From contig CALJBY010000149.1 in the NCBI GenBank assembly GCA_938024025.1, positions 1 through 8,701 of the forward strand: a DNA stretch of 8,701 bases, in the 5' to 3' direction. Positions 1 to 7,019 of the stretch are shown piece after piece; within the stretch, counting starts at the first letter, position 1, and the number at the start of each line of letters is the position of its first letter. The notes beneath the pieces are model-generated. The model saw only the letters and a list, made by a program, of their open reading frames with translations, did no database searches and was not told the DNA's origin. This stretch comes from an uncultured bacterium (lineage in GTDB: Bacteria; Desulfobacterota; WTBG01). Both the position numbers and the translations under genes were made by a program.

Positions 1-75
1 CAGTTTGATGCCCTGGCTGAACTTATAAAAAAGAGTCTGGACATGAATTACATAACGAAGCTTGTAGGTTTATAA
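1..75 (+). CDS. C-terminal tail of a plus-strand gene, possibly cobyric acid synthase (CobQ/CbiP)
   Basis: Frame 1 is open from the first base to a TAA at 73-75 and gives 24 residues beginning QFDALAELIKKSLDM and ending TKLVGL. The pattern of an aromatic-Asp-x-Leu-Ala start followed by a charged helix and a 'LDM' motif is like the extreme C-terminus of cobyric acid synthases, where a short helix follows the glutamine amidotransferase domain. That assignment rests on remembered family resemblance over very few residues and is tentative. If right, the protein amidates adenosylcobyrinic acid a,c-diamide in cobalamin synthesis. The gene is cut by the window edge and no other cobalamin gene is visible. 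That this is a coding tail at all is moderately likely: the residue pattern is helical and protein-like, and a repeat follows shortly after the stop. Confidence 0.4.
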   Translation, partial: QFDALAELIKKSLDMNYITKLVGL

Positions 76-90
76 GTGAAAAGTTTTTAG

Positions 91-124
91 GTCATTGCGA
101 GGAGCTGTGCGACGAAGCAATCTC
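91..124. repeat. REP-like dispersed repeat of the ATTGCGAGGAGC...GCGACGAAGCAAT type
   Basis: The left half reads GTCATTGCGAGGAGC and the right half GCGACGAAGCAATCTC, separated by TGT. The outer ATTGC (94-98) and GCAAT (117-121) are complementary, so the unit can fold into an imperfect hairpin. From memory, near-identical units occur in many copies between genes in several deltaproteobacterial, Nitrospirota and related genomes. This copy sits between two convergent gene ends, a usual place for such elements, and may help end transcription from either side. Only one copy is seen in the window, so the claim of a dispersed family rests on recognition. Confidence 0.6.
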
Positions 125-208
125 AAAAAAAGCCCGCGATGTCTGAAATGGTAAAAAATTGGATTATATGGAGGACACCAGTATAGACCGCATATAACCG
201 TTCTTTAC

Positions 209-1228
209 TCAGTTATTCCTGCCATCCTGACGAGAATCACTTCTATTTTTTCTGCTGCGTAACATTTCTACAAACACTTCGATTTTCATTCTATTCCTGC
301 TGTCTAAGGGGGCGGGCTGGTCTCCCTCAACGGTGAGGATGGGGATCTTCAGGATTTTCTTGAAGAGGGTGTCCTCTATTTGCCTGAAACAAAACGACTG
401 GACATAGTGAATCAAACCGTCAAGCTCCCTTTTATGAACCTCCCCCTGTATATCATCAATGCGTGCAAAAATATCATACGGATAGGTATAGCGTAAATAC
501 TGATCGAGCAGTGATGTGGTAGGGTAGGGCATGCTGAACTGGCGTTGTGTTTCGTTAAAGACGACCCGTGCCTCAAGCGTTTCAATAAAGGGATAGAGGT
601 CGCTAAAAATGGGAGGAACGCCTATGTATCCCAGGCGTATATCCTCCCTGAAGGGTATACGCTTTTCTGCCGAGGCAATGAAACGATCAAGGTCGCGTTC
701 GAAAACATGACAGTCCTGGTTCATATCGCTGGTTGAAACCTGGTAGAAATGGTTCTCAAATCCTGAAACGGTATTTCCTTTCCATGTTAATGCATCAATT
801 GTGTGGACCTTTTTCCTGATGCGGTCAAGTGCAGTTTTTGCCACAAGGCACTCTTCGTGTGTCACCCCGTAGTGGTGCATCAGCTTATTCAGGCTGAACG
901 CAAGGAGTTCTTTATCCCTGTCATAGGGATAAAAAAAGGGAATAGTCCTGATTCCCTTAAAGGTGAGTGTTTCCAAAAGTGCCTGGGTGTTACTGCAATC
1001 ACCCTGTGTTACGGCAATGACTTCACTAACCCCGGCTTGCAGCACAACTGCGTATATTCCCTTAACCCAGCTGCAGATATTTCTTGGGAATCCGTCAATC
1101 TCTGCCTTTTTGAGAAGATCCTTTTGTGCGGAATCCGTAATAAAGATATTATTGAGATCAATCGGGGTTTTTTGTGCTGCTATGAGAATTTCCAATGGGA
1201 CTGATGTCGTAAAACCGACGGTGTTCAT
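209..1228 (-). CDS. 2-hydroxyacyl-CoA dehydratase D-component (HgdB/FldC/BcrC-like) family protein
   Basis: The 339-residue protein matches the 2-hydroxyglutaryl-CoA dehydratase D-component family. Members carry a cysteine-ligated [4Fe-4S] cluster and take part in radical dehydration of 2-hydroxyacyl-CoAs or in benzoyl-CoA reduction. The N-terminal half has VGFTTSVPLEIL (4-15), GFPRNICSW (46-54) and TQGDCSN (74-80). The C-terminal half has GYIGVPP (200-206) and a conserved block with YVQSFCFRQIED (275-286) and ILTVEGDQPAPLDSR (297-311). Cys52, Cys78 and Cys280 lie in these conserved blocks and are the likely cluster ligands. The last 16 residues are a basic polar tail. The ATG at 1226-1228 follows an AGGAG 13 bases upstream, a rather long spacing. 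No second dehydratase subunit and no HgdC-type ATPase activator is in the window, so the substrate is unknown. It lies 76 bases downstream of the PiT gene on the same strand; I saw no convincing promoter between them. Confidence 0.8.
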   Translation of the reverse strand: MNTVGFTTSVPLEILIAAQKTPIDLNNIFITDSAQKDLLKKAEIDGFPRNICSWVKGIYAVVLQAGVSEVIAVTQGDCSNTQALLETLTFKGIRTIPFFYPYDRDKELLAFSLNKLMHHYGVTHEECLVAKTALDRIRKKVHTIDALTWKGNTVSGFENHFYQVSTSDMNQDCHVFERDLDRFIASAEKRIPFREDIRLGYIGVPPIFSDLYPFIETLEARVVFNETQRQFSMPYPTTSLLDQYLRYTYPYDIFARIDDIQGEVHKRELDGLIHYVQSFCFRQIEDTLFKKILKIPILTVEGDQPAPLDSRNRMKIEVFVEMLRSRKNRSDSRQDGRNN

Positions 1229-1304
1229 ACTAGGTATTAAACTCCTGTCTTCTGATGATAGGTAGTAATCGTACTAAACGGTAAGGTTGTTCTGTACGAG
1301 TAAG

Positions 1305-2540
1305 TTATAACGAGGAAAGGCGCACCATAATCCAGTAGATAAGGACTGTCAGGAATGCAGCGGATGGGATGGTGATGAACCATGAAGCGAAAATATTGCG
1401 GATAACACGGAGGTTGAGGGTTGCGATTCCCCGTGCAAAACCCACCCCTATAACTGACCCAACCATGGTATGTGTGGTTGAAACAGGGAGACCAAGCTTT
1501 GAAAATATGAGGACCGTAGAGGCAGTTGCAAATTCTGCTGCAAAACCCCGACTGGGAGTTATTTCAGTTATTTTTTTGCCGATTGTTTCAATCACCTTAT
1601 AACCATAGGTCGACAGCCCCAGGACAATCCCAACACCACCCATCATTAAAATCCACGGAGGTACGCTTATTTTCATAATAATGGTATTTGTTTTAATGAT
1701 ACTGAAGATGGCAGCTACCGGACCGATAGCGTTAGCAACATCGTTGGCACCATGGGCGAAGGCAATATAGGATGCCGTGTAAACTTGTAAAATCGCAAAA
1801 ACCTTTTCAACCTGCACATACTGTTCGTCCTTAGCTACATTCGTTTTTTTCCGTCTCATGACTTCCCAGGTGAGGGATGCACAGAGAATCCCCAAACTAA
1901 CGGCAATCAAAAGTGCCTGGGTAAAGGGGAAATCAAGGTGAAGATTTTTTAAGCCCTTGTAAATTACCGAGAGGACGATGATCGTGCACTGCACAAAAAC
2001 AATAAGCGGGGCTGCTCGAGTGATCGCCTGGTAGGGATTATCCTTGGCCAGTATAAACTTCCTGATGGTCTGAAACAATATATACGACACGAGTGCGCCG
2101 AGCAGGGGCGATATAATCCAGCCCGAGGAAATAACGCCTAATTTGGACCAATTCACCGAGGAGAAACCTGCCCCCATGAGACCAAAGCCAAAGAGCGCCC
2201 CGACGATAGCGTGTGTTGTGGAGACGGGAAAGCCAAAAAATGTTGCAGCGTGCTGAAATATGGCTGCCGCCAGGAGTGCAGCAAACATCCCATAAGCAAG
2301 GAGTTCCGGTTGCCCGCTAAAGAAGAGGGGATCAATAATCCCCTTTCTCACTGTGTTGGTGACATGGCTCCCCACAAAAAAGGCCCCAACAAACTCAAAA
2401 ACAGCTGCAATGAATATAGCACGTTTTAAGGTCAGTGCCCTGGAGCTGACAACAGTCGCCATGGAGTTGGCCACGTCATTGGCACCGATACTCCAGGCAG
2501 AGTAGAAACCAACTATAAGTGCTAAATAGAAGAGAAGAAT
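1305..2540 (-). CDS. pit: PiT-family inorganic phosphate transporter, probable ATT start
   Basis: This integral inner-membrane carrier of the PiT/PHO4 family takes up phosphate (as metal-phosphate or with a cation). It shows the family's internal duplication: GANDVAN at 19-25 and 264-270, and PVSTTH at 105-110 and 352-357, each within long hydrophobic helices. A charged cytoplasmic loop (about 229-244, RRKKTNVAKDEQ) separates the halves. The first usual start codon, a GTG at 2474, would remove helix 1 and split the first GANDVAN. The frame stays open upstream to a stop at 2610-2612 and encodes LLFYLALIVGFYSAWSIG, a typical PiT first helix. No ATG, GTG or TTG exists there. An ATT at 2538-2540 lies six bases after AAAGGA and gives 411 residues, so I placed the start there. 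A base error changing ATG to ATT is the main alternative. The gene begins 38 bases after the DUF47 stop and is surely cotranscribed with it. Confidence 0.9.
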   Translation of the reverse strand: MLLFYLALIVGFYSAWSIGANDVANSMATVVSSRALTLKRAIFIAAVFEFVGAFFVGSHVTNTVRKGIIDPLFFSGQPELLAYGMFAALLAAAIFQHAATFFGFPVSTTHAIVGALFGFGLMGAGFSSVNWSKLGVISSGWIISPLLGALVSYILFQTIRKFILAKDNPYQAITRAAPLIVFVQCTIIVLSVIYKGLKNLHLDFPFTQALLIAVSLGILCASLTWEVMRRKKTNVAKDEQYVQVEKVFAILQVYTASYIAFAHGANDVANAIGPVAAIFSIIKTNTIIMKISVPPWILMMGGVGIVLGLSTYGYKVIETIGKKITEITPSRGFAAEFATASTVLIFSKLGLPVSTTHTMVGSVIGVGFARGIATLNLRVIRNIFASWFITIPSAAFLTVLIYWIMVRLSSL

Positions 2541-2546
2541 AGCCTG

Positions 2547-2552
2547 TCCTTT
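2547..2552 (-). promoter_or_regulatory. Shine-Dalgarno sequence that decides the PiT start
   Basis: The minus strand reads AAAGGA, then six bases (CAGGCT), then ATT. It is the only good ribosome binding site between the DUF47 stop and the first GANDVAN codons, and it sits at the right distance from the ATT codon but from no standard start codon in any frame. Confidence 0.55.
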
Positions 2553-2578
2553 CTTGTTGGTGTCGGGGAATGAAATTC

Positions 2579-3256
2579 CTAGGTACGCGAAATGATTAAA
2601 TGCCTTAAATTATCGCCGCAGTTTTCCGCGTAATTTGATATGTTGCCGATCACTTCAATAATTTTCATGTTGAATAGTATGGTAAGGGGGTCCAGCTGAT
2701 CCTCCATGGCAATAAGCTTTTTAACCAATTCCCGTGATTTATTATCACACTTCCACTCCATTGTTCCAATCTTATCAACAATCTTAAGCACCTTTTCAGT
2801 CGGTGGACCGGTGAAAGAAGACTCGAGCAATAACTCCAGTTTTTCATTGGCACTGAAGAGCATTTGACAGGTCTCAATGACCTGGGTAACAACATCTTCA
2901 AAGTCACTAATGAGTGCTTTGGGTAATGTGGTCTTTCTCAGAGTGAGTACTACGGAAAGATCTTCCACCGCATCAGCAATATTGTCCTGATTGTGGAGAA
3001 TTCTCAAAAGGTCTCCCCTGGGGACCGGGTAGAAGAGGGATTTGGGCAAGCTATTCCTGATGGTAATTTTTAACTGATCTGCCTCGTGTTCTTTGCGGGA
3101 AATCTCATTTCCCAGGCGCTCAATCTCATTCCAGTCTTCCCGGAGCCAGGCCTTAATTAAAGGATTAATAAACTCGACACATTCATAGACTGTTTTTGCA
3201 TGCTCAGTGATGGGACCAAAGGGTGACTTGCCAAATAACCTGTCAATCAGCGTCAT
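2579..3256 (-). CDS. DUF47 (PhoU-like, TIGR00153-type) protein paired with PiT
   Basis: A 225-residue, all-helical, soluble protein of the DUF47 family, which shares the PhoU fold and is commonly encoded beside PiT transporters; it is thought to modulate their activity. The N-terminus FGKSPFGPITEH (8-19) is typical of the family. Acidic helix motifs that in PhoU-fold proteins bind metal are visible: EISRKEHEAD (51-60), HNQDNIADAVED (88-99) and the second-repeat segment IEVIGNISNYAENCGDNL (200-217). An in-frame ATG 26 codons upstream (3334) would add a polar extension with no ribosome site. The ATG at 3256 follows AAGGAG with six-base spacing and gives the usual family length, so it is preferred. 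PiT follows after 38 bases on the same strand, forming a two-gene phosphate unit. Confidence 0.92.
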   Translation of the reverse strand: MTLIDRLFGKSPFGPITEHAKTVYECVEFINPLIKAWLREDWNEIERLGNEISRKEHEADQLKITIRNSLPKSLFYPVPRGDLLRILHNQDNIADAVEDLSVVLTLRKTTLPKALISDFEDVVTQVIETCQMLFSANEKLELLLESSFTGPPTEKVLKIVDKIGTMEWKCDNKSRELVKKLIAMEDQLDPLTILFNMKIIEVIGNISNYAENCGDNLRHLIISRT

Positions 3257-3262
3257 GTGCTT

Positions 3263-3268
3263 CTCCTT
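3263..3268 (-). promoter_or_regulatory. Ribosome binding site fixing the DUF47 start
   Basis: The minus strand reads AAGGAG followed by AAGCAC and ATG. This near-perfect site with six-base spacing favours the start at 3256 over the in-frame ATG at 3334. Confidence 0.8.
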
Positions 3269-3305
3269 CTCATCGCATTCTATTTTGATAAAGTTGGTTA
3301 GATTG

Positions 3306-3334
3306 ATACTAGGATAACTGTACAGATAAAGCAA
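3306..3334 (-). promoter_or_regulatory. Possible weak promoter of the DUF47-PiT unit, with an embedded palindrome
   Basis: On the minus strand TTGCTT (3329-3334) and TAGTAT (3306-3311) are 17 bases apart, matching the sigma70 boxes at three and four of six positions. Predicted transcription would begin near 3299, downstream of the ATG at 3334, which fits the start at 3256. The spacer holds a perfect 8-base palindrome, CTGTACAG (3318-3325), which might be an operator half or chance. I see no clear Pho box. The match is weak. Confidence 0.3.
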
Positions 3335-3387
3335 TTAGTTTTTTTATGCGATAAAGAACCTATTATCAGGGTATCACGGGAAACACC

Positions 3388-3416
3388 TTGACAAGCGATG
3401 AGTAATAACCTACTAT
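3388..3416 (+). promoter_or_regulatory. Sigma70-type promoter for murI-gerM-EF-G
   Basis: A perfect TTGACA (3388-3393) is followed after exactly 17 bases by TACTAT (3411-3416), four of six matches to TATAAT. This would start transcription near 3423, leaving a leader of about 54 bases before the murI TTG. It is the only strong candidate ahead of the three-gene plus-strand cluster. Confidence 0.6.
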
Positions 3417-3476
3417 CCATCACTGAAAAAAATCATCGCTGGACACCACTGCTCTTCTGTGGAGAGATAAAAAGCT

Positions 3477-4301
3477 TTGGAAAAATCAATTGGCATTTTC
3501 GATTCCGGTATCGGCGGGTTGACCGTGTTGAAGGAAATCTTAGAGGTGCTTCCCCATGAAAATACCATCTATCTTGGAGATACCGCCCGGGTTCCCTATG
3601 GAACAAAATCTGCCCCGACGATTAAAAGATATGCACTGGAAGATGCCCAGTTTCTTATTAACCACGGTATAAAGATTATTGTTGTTGCCTGTAATACTGC
3701 ATCGGCAAATGCTACTTCTTTTCTGCAGGATCGATTCAATCTTCCCATACTGGAAGTGATCAGGCCTGGCGCCGAGAAAGCCGCCAAATCAACGAGGAGC
3801 GGTAAAGTCGGTGTTATCGGTACGGAGGCAACCATTAAAAGTAATGCCTATGCCGCCCACATCAGACATATCAATCCCGATATTGAAGTCTTCAGTAAAT
3901 CGTGTCCGCTCTTTGTTCCTCTGGTAGAGGAAACCTGGAGTGATCCTGAAGATGAATCAGCTCTTTCTGATATAAAATCCCGAACGGTAAAGCGCTACTT
4001 AGATGAGTTCTCTGATAGAGAAATTGATACACTGGTGCTCGGCTGTACCCACTACCCGCTTTTAAAAGAAACGATTGATGCGTTTATGGGGGAAGGGGTA
4101 AAGCTGATTGATTCTGCCATAGAAACTGCCCAGGATGTTGTAAGGGTGCTGAATGATATGAAGCTCTGCAGCAATACCGCTCAAGAAGCACAGCATCAGT
4201 ACTTCGTTACCGATGCCCCTGAACGTTTTCGAACACTAGGCACACGATTTCTGGGAAAACCATTGGAACGTGTGCAGCAGATTGAAATTAAACCACACTA
4301 G
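3477..4301 (+). CDS. murI: Glutamate racemase
   Basis: The cytoplasmic enzyme interconverts L- and D-glutamate, supplying D-Glu for peptidoglycan stem peptides. The protein is 274 residues, a normal length. Visible signatures are GIFDSGIGGLTVL (6-18, with the catalytic-region Asp9-Ser10), YLGDTARVPYG (32-42), VACNTASANA (70-79, catalytic Cys72) and LGCTHYPLL (188-196, second catalytic Cys190 with His192). All active-site elements appear intact. The start is TTG at 3477-3479, ten bases after GGAGAG; the next in-frame ATG is far inside the protein and would lose both N-terminal motifs. It heads a cluster with a GerMN protein 20 bases downstream and an EF-G gene six bases after that, and is preceded by a good promoter. 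The TTG start may hold down its translation. Confidence 0.97.
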   Translation: MEKSIGIFDSGIGGLTVLKEILEVLPHENTIYLGDTARVPYGTKSAPTIKRYALEDAQFLINHGIKIIVVACNTASANATSFLQDRFNLPILEVIRPGAEKAAKSTRSGKVGVIGTEATIKSNAYAAHIRHINPDIEVFSKSCPLFVPLVEETWSDPEDESALSDIKSRTVKRYLDEFSDREIDTLVLGCTHYPLLKETIDAFMGEGVKLIDSAIETAQDVVRVLNDMKLCSNTAQEAQHQYFVTDAPERFRTLGTRFLGKPLERVQQIEIKPH

Positions 4302-4321
4302 TACCTTTTACGTACCCTGCC

Positions 4322-4930
4322 ATGCCTCAGAAAAAACCTAAGGGTAATCCGAAGACACGCGCAAAGAAAAAAAAGGCTTCTCGCAAAGTCCCATGGCTCA
4401 AGGTAGTCGTTTTCGTGATTATCCTGGTGTGTGTGTTTGTTTATTTGAGAGAACGCTATGACACAACCTATCCACCCAGTGATACACCAAAAAAGACCTC
4501 TTCGGTAGATACGATTACCGTTGATCTCTATTATGCCGATCCCGAACGGGATGGATTGAAAGCGGAACAGAGGGACATCTCACTGCTCTCCTCACTCAGC
4601 CACACGATTTCTCAATCGCTCCGTGAGCTTATGAAAGGACCCCGGGGAAACCTTATTAACGCCATACCAAAGAATACTAAACTTGAGGATGTGCGTATAG
4701 ACAATGACGGTGTTGTCTGGGTCGATTTCAGCTCACATTTGTCAAGCGCACATCCTGGTGGCAGTTCAGCAGAGCTTATAACCGTCTATTCAATTGTCAA
4801 TACTATCCTGTTAAACTTCAAAGAAGTAAAACAGGTGCGCATTTTAATCGACGGTGCTACCGTTGATACCTTGGCCGGACACATTGATTGCACTAAACCT
4901 TTTGTGGCAAATAGGAGATTGATACAGTAG
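4322..4930 (+). CDS. Membrane-anchored GerMN-domain protein (GerM-like)
   Basis: A 202-residue protein with a very basic N-terminal tail (residues 1-22, rich in Lys and Arg), one hydrophobic segment at about 25-42, and an extracytoplasmic part, so it is predicted to be inserted N-in with its domain outside the membrane. The GerMN domain covers about 65-190: LYYADPERDG (69-78), LMKGPRG (103-109), IDNDGVVWVDFSS (126-138) and ITVYSIVNTILLNF (153-166). In Bacillus subtilis GerM takes part in sporulation and germination and is linked to peptidoglycan; in non-sporulating bacteria the role is unclear, probably in the envelope. Only one GerMN repeat is present, whereas B. subtilis GerM has two. No clear ribosome site precedes the ATG, so translation may be coupled to murI 20 bases upstream. 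The exact biochemical role is unknown. Confidence 0.88.
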   Translation: MPQKKPKGNPKTRAKKKKASRKVPWLKVVVFVIILVCVFVYLRERYDTTYPPSDTPKKTSSVDTITVDLYYADPERDGLKAEQRDISLLSSLSHTISQSLRELMKGPRGNLINAIPKNTKLEDVRIDNDGVVWVDFSSHLSSAHPGGSSAELITVYSIVNTILLNFKEVKQVRILIDGATVDTLAGHIDCTKPFVANRRLIQ

Positions 4931-4936
4931 GCTGCT

Positions 4937-6973
4937 ATGACCGTTAAGACTAAGTTATCTCAGATAAGAAATATCGGCATTATCGCACACATTGATGCTG
5001 GCAAGACTACGGTTACTGAAAGGATGCTCTTCTACGCTGGCCGCACCTATAAAATTGGAGAAGTCCATGATGGTGAAGCCACCATGGACTGGATGCACCA
5101 GGAACAGGAACGGGGCATAACCATTACATCTGCCGTAACGATTTTTGACTGGCTAAAGAATGAAATTCATTTAATTGATACACCTGGTCATGTTGATTTT
5201 ACCATAGAGGTTGAGCGGTCTTTAAGAGTGCTTGACGGAGCTGTGGTTATTTTTAGCGGGGTAGAAGGCGTTGAGCCACAATCAGAAACAGTGTGGCATC
5301 AGGCTGATAAGTATCGCGTCCCCCGCATTGCGTTTGTTAATAAAATGGATCGGCCAGGAGCAAATTTTTTTAATACAATCGAAATGATGGTCCAGAAGTT
5401 AGGAGCAGAACCTATTGCCCTGCAGATTCCCTGGGGAAGTGAAGATGGCTTTAAAGGCCTCATTGATTTGATTACAGAAAAAGCTATCATCTGGCATGAC
5501 GATACCCTGGGGACAACCTTCGAAGCCTGTGAAATACCGGCTGAACTCAAGGAAGAAGCCTCACACCACCGCACCCGCCTTTTGGAAGCAATCGTAGAGA
5601 AAGATGATGCTGTCATGGAAAAGTATTTGGCAGGACAGGAGCTTACCGAGGATGAGGTTAAATCAGTTTTGAGAAAAGCAACCCTCGATATGAGCGTCGT
5701 TCCGGTTTTATGCGGAGCAGGGTTGCGGAACAAAGGGATTCAACCTCTCTTGAACGCAATAGTTGATTATCTGCCTTCCCCGTCTGAGGTGCCACCCGTC
5801 GAGGGGATTAATCCTGACACGAATGAAAAGGAGTTTCGACGGTCGAGCTATGAGGAACCCTTTTCAGCGCTTGCCTTTAAGGTGGTGATGGAGGAAGGGA
5901 GAAAGCTGACCTACCTCCGTGTTTATTCCGGTACCTTGAAAGTTGGTCAGGAAGTATATAACACAACAAAAAAGTTAAAGGAAAAGGCTGCGCGTATCTT
6001 TAAGATGCATGCAAATAAGAAAGAGCGGGTACCTGACATCAGGGCAGGGGATATTGTTGGGGTAGCTGGTTTACGGGACAGTACAACGGGTGACTCACTG
6101 AGTGATGAAAGACATCCCATTCTCCTGGAGGCGATTGAGTTTTATAAGCCGGTAGTGTTTATAGCAGTTGAGCCGAAATCAACGGCTGATCAGGATAAAC
6201 TGTCCTTTTCCCTTTCTAAGCTTGCCGAAGAGGATCCAACGGTAAAAATCACCATTGATGAAGATTCCGGACAGATGATTGTTTCCGGTATGGGAGAATT
6301 GCATTTAGAAGTACTCATGACACGCCTCATGGAAGATTTTAACGTGCCGGTAAAAGTTGGAAAACCACAGGTGGTGTACAGAGAGTCTATCCTGGAATCC
6401 GTCGTCTCTGAAGGAAGGTTTGAAAAGGAAATTGCAGGGGAGAATCATTTTGGACAGGTTAGTTTGCGGTTGGCACCCCTGGCACGTGGTGCGGGCATAC
6501 AATTTTCAAACAGCCTCAAGGAGGATGTCCTCTCTCCTGAGAATGTCGACGCCATTGAAGAAGGAGCGAGAGAAGCAACTTTGAGCGGAGTGCTCTCCGG
6601 CTATCCCCTTGTAGATATCCAGATAACCCTGGAAGATGTGGCGTACCGGGAAGGTTCATCATCCTCTCTGGGTTACAAGATAGCTGCCTCGGCAGCACTC
6701 AGGGAAGGCTGTCAAAAGGCTCACCCCGTGCTTTTAGAGCCGATCATGTCAATCGAGATTGTGCTTCCCAATGAATTTGTCGGTGAGGTCATTGGTGATT
6801 TAAATGCCCGGGGTGGAAAGGTTGAAATGATTGATGCCAAGGGGATGATCAGCATTATTGATGCAAAAACCCCCCTCAAACCCATGTTTGGCTACACGAC
6901 GAGTTTACGGTCTGTGACCCAGGGCAGGGGAAGCTTTTCAATGCATTTTTCACATTACGACAGGGTAGAGTGA
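4937..6973 (+). CDS. fusA: Elongation factor G paralogue (possibly recycling-type, spdEFG2/mtEFG2-like)
   Basis: A 678-residue translational GTPase with the full five-domain EF-G layout. G1 is HIDAGKTT (18-25), G2 RGITITSA (59-66), G3 DTPGHVDF (81-88, catalytic His85) and G4 NKMD (135-138). G5 reads CGAGLRNKG (259-267), where the common form has SA in place of AG. Domain II runs from about 290 to 400, domain III holds [11 protein letters not shown] (450-460), domain IV starts around VVYRESI (479-485), and domain V ends with [10 protein letters not shown] (650-659) and FSMHFSHYD. The domain IV tip loop reads [11 protein letters not shown] (570-580). The usual translocase loop is YHxVDSSExAF, so the decoding-site His is replaced by Arg571 and the acidic residues are lost. 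Its location after murI and gerM, away from rpsL-rpsG-tuf, also suggests a paralogue. The ATG lies six bases after the GerMN stop without a strong ribosome site, suggesting coupled translation. It ends in tandem stops, TGA TAA. Confidence 0.95.
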   Translation: MTVKTKLSQIRNIGIIAHIDAGKTTVTERMLFYAGRTYKIGEVHDGEATMDWMHQEQERGITITSAVTIFDWLKNEIHLIDTPGHVDFTIEVERSLRVLDGAVVIFSGVEGVEPQSETVWHQADKYRVPRIAFVNKMDRPGANFFNTIEMMVQKLGAEPIALQIPWGSEDGFKGLIDLITEKAIIWHDDTLGTTFEACEIPAELKEEASHHRTRLLEAIVEKDDAVMEKYLAGQELTEDEVKSVLRKATLDMSVVPVLCGAGLRNKGIQPLLNAIVDYLPSPSEVPPVEGINPDTNEKEFRRSSYEEPFSALAFKVVMEEGRKLTYLRVYSGTLKVGQEVYNTTKKLKEKAARIFKMHANKKERVPDIRAGDIVGVAGLRDSTTGDSLSDERHPILLEAIEFYKPVVFIAVEPKSTADQDKLSFSLSKLAEEDPTVKITIDEDSGQMIVSGMGELHLEVLMTRLMEDFNVPVKVGKPQVVYRESILESVVSEGRFEKEIAGENHFGQVSLRLAPLARGAGIQFSNSLKEDVLSPENVDAIEEGAREATLSGVLSGYPLVDIQITLEDVAYREGSSSSLGYKIAASAALREGCQKAHPVLLEPIMSIEIVLPNEFVGEVIGDLNARGGKVEMIDAKGMISIIDAKTPLKPMFGYTTSLRSVTQGRGSFSMHFSHYDRVE

Positions 6974-6982
6974 TAAGAGCAT

Positions 6983-7017
6983 ATCCCTGTTTTTCCAACG
7001 GTGATGACAGTGGGGAT
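6983..7017. terminator. Possible hairpin between convergent EF-G and queC genes
   Basis: ATCCCTGT (6983-6990) can pair with ACA (7007-7009) and GGGAT (7013-7017) around a three-base bulge. It fills the 46-base gap between two convergent stop codons, where a shared terminator would be expected. There is no proper T tract after either side, so this is weak. Confidence 0.22.
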
Positions 7018-7019
7018 GA

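Noticed and set aside
803..1204. Plus-strand open frame of 133 codons, cysteine-rich
   Set aside because: It lies wholly antisense to the well-supported dehydratase-like gene, has no family features or ribosome site, and its cysteines follow from the codons on the other strand.
3257..3334. N-terminal extension of the DUF47 protein from the ATG at 3334
   Set aside because: No ribosome site, polar sequence not typical of the family, and AAGGAG placed six bases before the ATG at 3256.
5299..5733. Minus-strand open frame of 144 codons inside EF-G
   Set aside because: Fully contained in a highly conserved GTPase gene; low-complexity Ser-rich translation typical of an antisense shadow.
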